Below, piece by piece: positions 61,550-64,000 of a stretch of 64,000 bases of DNA. The stretch covers positions 5,906,001 to 5,970,000 of the forward strand of contig CP004371.1 in assembly GCA_000597885.1 (NCBI GenBank). The letters run 5' to 3'. Source of the stretch: Flammeovirgaceae bacterium 311 (GTDB lineage: Bacteria; Bacteroidota; Bacteroidia; Cytophagales; Cyclobacteriaceae). Numbering within the stretch: the stretch's first letter is position 1; every line of letters begins with the position of its first letter. A program made the translations under genes and the position numbers. The notes beneath the pieces were generated by a model. It did no database searches. It was given only the letters and a program-made list of their open reading frames with translations, and was not told the origin of the DNA.

Positions 61550-64000
61550 ATGCCTTTAAGATATTTTCTCTGCTTTATCTTATATACCATCTCCTTTACT
61601 GCTGCTCTTGCACAGAAAGAAGCCAGCCACTGGTTCTTCAGCCCTGGTGGATACATGGATTTTAACCAGTCGCCTCCCCTAAAAAAGCTGCTACCCGAAC
61701 GGGATCATACCAAATACAGCCAATTCTTTTCCAGTATATCAGATGCATCAGGGGAGCTGTTATTCTACACCGATGGCAGAACTTTTTTTAACAGCCAGCA
61801 TCAAATAATGGATAATGGCGATGGGTACTATGGCGGCGCACGCTCTACCCAAACCCTCATGATCATCCCCAAACCAGGATGTAAAGATTTATACTATAGT
61901 TTGGTAACTGAATTAGGATCTACCAACAAAGCCTACAGCGATCAAGGCTGGACAATTCATTATTCTGTGGTAGATGTAGCTGCAGGAAATGGTAGAGGGA
62001 GCGTTATTGTCAAAAATAAAGTGCTGACCGACAATAAAGGTGATGCACTGGCTGTATTTGAAGGCGCTGACGGAGCATCCTTTTGGCTGGTTACCAGAGG
62101 CAATGGTGATGAAATATCTGCCTACAGGATTACAAAAGCTGGTATCAACCATTGCCCCGTCATCAGCAAGTCACCATTTACGGTTGGCAATGGCGGACAC
62201 CCCAAGATCAAGGCCTCTCCGGACAGCAAACATCTGGTTTTGATCAATCCCGAGTATTTCATGGAAGTGCTTCAGGTATACAGCTTCGACAATAGTACCG
62301 GCCTCTTTACTGCAAAATTTCAGCTGAAGCAAGACTATGAGTATCCCACCAGCTACCCCGCCTATTATAAGCAATACTCTCACTATTATGAGTTTTCTCC
62401 TGATGGGAATAATCTTTTTATCGTTGAAGATACCGTTATAGCACGTACACAAACAGATGTAACAGCTTATTCAACACTGATAAAACTGGATCTTAATGCT
62501 CGTAGTAACAAAGCCTTCAGCAGCTCCGGAATTAAAATTTTTAAGTCTCCTCCAGGTAAGTTTCAGGGTCATCTGGGCCATATGCAGCTGAGTCCGGATG
62601 GCAGGCTGTTAATGGAAAGCTTTAAAAATTATTTGTCGGCAGTAAACAATCCAGATTCACCTGATCATTTCAACTTCACCGAAAAAGCAGTTGTTTTTAG
62701 TGACTGGCCCGGGGTGATCCCAACTTTCCCTGCTTTCTTTTTCAAGAAAGGTGGCTATCATCCTTCTCCTCCGGATTTGGTATGCCAGGTAGATCTTTGT
62801 GCCGGAAGCATGCTTCCCCTGAAAGCGGAGCACATGGGGGAGGGCTATACCTACGAATGGACAAATTCTAAAACATCAGAAGTGTTTCATGGAAAGGAGC
62901 CGGTATTAAGTGTTCCGGAGAATTTTCCTGATACCACCTACTATTTTCTTAAAATAACAGACAAAAGCGGCTGTGAAATTTTTGATGTTGTAAAGGTAGT
63001 GCTACTGCCCGCTCCCAGCTATGAAATTACCGGCAGTAAATCTGTTTGCCCCGGCGTTAAAGAAGTTGCCTATTGGGTTCAGGATGCAAAAGAACAAACT
63101 CTTTTTACCTGGACTGTAGAAGGTGGGGAAATTGTTTCCGGACAGGGAACCAGTAGTATACAGGTAAACTGGGGAAGTACGAATGCTAATGCCAGGGTTA
63201 AATTAACCTACACAAATACCACGAATGGCTGTAAAGGCTTTCTGGAATTTCCGGTGAAGGTATTTAAGGAGTTAGAAACGCAAAAGCCTTCAGGAGCAAC
63301 GCTCTTAAGCTGCCAGCGTGAATTCTATCACTATAGCATATTACCAACAAAAGGTTCTTACTACCACTGGCAGATCCTTAACGGAGAAATTCTGGAGGGG
63401 CAGGGGAGTGCCGCTGTAAAAGTAGACTGGCATGCAGAAAGTGAAAGCGGGTATCTGTGGATAGAAGAAAGTGTAAACACAGATCTGGAAATCTGTTTCG
63501 GACGCTCCGATACCCTGAAGGTGATCAACCCAAAAGCAAAGTTAAATCAGCACATAGCGTTTCAGTTTGTAACCAATGTGCTGTACCAGCCTGGTGAGCT
63601 GGAGCTCCATTACAAGGTGGAGTACCCTCAGCTTTTTGATGAAGCTTTAGCCGTTTATCACAGAAAGGCAGGTGAGGCAAATGCTGCCTGGGAGGAAGTG
63701 ATAAAACTAAGTCCATCAGAAAATAAAGTAGTTTTTTCAGAGCCACTAAGTGATAATGTAATTTACGATTACCAGATCCGGGGCCGCTATGTTTGTGGTA
63801 ATGATGTGGAATCTGCTATACACAATAACATTGTACTGGCAGCACCCGGGATAGATGTATATGAACAGATTGGTCTTGCATGGAACAGCTATCATGGCTG
63901 GGAAAATGGGGTAAAAGGCTATGAATTATACAGGAAGCTGGATTTGCAGGAAAATTTCAGTTATTTACAAACTGCAGATGCATCGGCTGACATCACGCTT
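61550..64000 (+). CDS. Large secreted protein with PKD/Ig-like repeats (3' partial, gliding-motility-associated C-terminal type)
   Basis: ATG 61550 starts a frame that stays open to the end of the window: 817 codons visible. Signal peptide MPLRYFLCFILYTISFTAALAQ. Residues about 25-400 resemble the N-terminal domain seen in many Bacteroidota gliding-associated secreted proteins (HWFFSPGGYMDFN; ISDASGELLFYTDGRTF). After that come repeated Ig/PKD-like beta-sandwich units (YTYEWTNSKTSEVFHG; YHWQILNGEILEGQG). Inferred: a T9SS-exported surface protein whose sorting domain lies beyond the window; the C-terminus cannot be checked here. Confidence 0.8.
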   Translation, partial: MPLRYFLCFILYTISFTAALAQKEASHWFFSPGGYMDFNQSPPLKKLLPERDHTKYSQFFSSISDASGELLFYTDGRTFFNSQHQIMDNGDGYYGGARSTQTLMIIPKPGCKDLYYSLVTELGSTNKAYSDQGWTIHYSVVDVAAGNGRGSVIVKNKVLTDNKGDALAVFEGADGASFWLVTRGNGDEISAYRITKAGINHCPVISKSPFTVGNGGHPKIKASPDSKHLVLINPEYFMEVLQVYSFDNSTGLFTAKFQLKQDYEYPTSYPAYYKQYSHYYEFSPDGNNLFIVEDTVIARTQTDVTAYSTLIKLDLNARSNKAFSSSGIKIFKSPPGKFQGHLGHMQLSPDGRLLMESFKNYLSAVNNPDSPDHFNFTEKAVVFSDWPGVIPTFPAFFFKKGGYHPSPPDLVCQVDLCAGSMLPLKAEHMGEGYTYEWTNSKTSEVFHGKEPVLSVPENFPDTTYYFLKITDKSGCEIFDVVKVVLLPAPSYEITGSKSVCPGVKEVAYWVQDAKEQTLFTWTVEGGEIVSGQGTSSIQVNWGSTNANARVKLTYTNTTNGCKGFLEFPVKVFKELETQKPSGATLLSCQREFYHYSILPTKGSYYHWQILNGEILEGQGSAAVKVDWHAESESGYLWIEESVNTDLEICFGRSDTLKVINPKAKLNQHIAFQFVTNVLYQPGELELHYKVEYPQLFDEALAVYHRKAGEANAAWEEVIKLSPSENKVVFSEPLSDNVIYDYQIRGRYVCGNDVESAIHNNIVLAAPGIDVYEQIGLAWNSYHGWENGVKGYELYRKLDLQENFSYLQTADASADITL

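Noticed and set aside
1-64000. CRISPR arrays, tRNA/rRNA genes, insertion sequences, phage genes
   Set aside because: No spaced direct repeats, no tRNA cloverleaf with CCA or T-loop signature, and no transposase, integrase or capsid motif noticed by reading; a tRNAscan or ISfinder run would be needed to exclude them firmly.

Overview
The window looks like chromosomal DNA of a member of the Bacteroidota, probably of the Cytophagales. The evidence is two C-terminal type IX secretion (T9SS) sorting domains, TonB receptors of the Bacteroidota type, SusC/SusD remnants, fasciclin lipoproteins, a TPR histidine kinase with a NarL-type regulator, a split transketolase inside a sugar locus, and weak Shine-Dalgarno signals. 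Composition is near 50% GC. No rRNA, tRNA, CRISPR array, phage or insertion sequence was recognised. Genus is not determined. Left edge (1-8.5 kb): the 3' part of a large secreted T9SS protein (its frame is open at base 1), two small conserved-looking proteins, a TetR regulator and a TonB-dependent receptor, followed by a short-chain dehydrogenase (SDR) at 8.7-9.4 kb. At 9.6-18.6 kb lies an efflux locus: membrane fusion protein, TolC-like outer membrane factor, MacB-type ATPase, two permeases, a 33-residue membrane peptide, a sigma-54 activator and its histidine kinase. A sigma-54-like promoter and an upstream palindrome precede the first gene, which suggests self-activation. A CBS-HEPN protein, a PH-domain protein and an AraC regulator follow. 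At 21.3-45.3 kb lies a (glucurono)xylan utilisation locus. The minus-strand arm holds a LacI regulator, GH67 alpha-glucuronidase, an SDR (probable fructuronate/mannonate step) and two GH10 xylanases, one a lipoprotein and one with a T9SS domain. The plus-strand arm holds a two-subunit transketolase, GH115, GH43 and GH95. A minus-strand xylB-xylA-transporter operon closes it, and mannonate dehydratase (uxuA) sits on the other flank. Together they cut xylan, remove glucuronic acid, take up xylose, convert it to xylulose 5-phosphate and feed the pentose phosphate pathway, while glucuronate is directed to KDG. The SusC/SusD pair expected at the centre is missing. Only a possible SusC signal-peptide remnant and a clear SusD C-terminus remain, about 0.55 kb in all. 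Two regulatory codes tie the locus together: LacI-like operators (TGCAAnCGnTTGCA) and a 12-mer inverted pair (TTAAAATAGTTT / AAACTATTTTAA) with the same 70-bp spacing upstream of both the transketolase and the xylB operon. Right part (45.5-64 kb): two fasciclin lipoproteins, a large clan GH-A-like hydrolase, two serine beta-lactamase-like hydrolases (one a GH3/beta-lactamase fusion that has lost its GH3 catalytic barrel), a two-component system, a vanadium haloperoxidase remnant, a FUS-like Gly/Ser/Tyr/Arg/Asp low-complexity protein, a small hydrophilin-like protein, a diadenylate-cyclase-like (DisA_N/DAC) protein, and the 5' part of a large secreted protein that runs off the end of the window.
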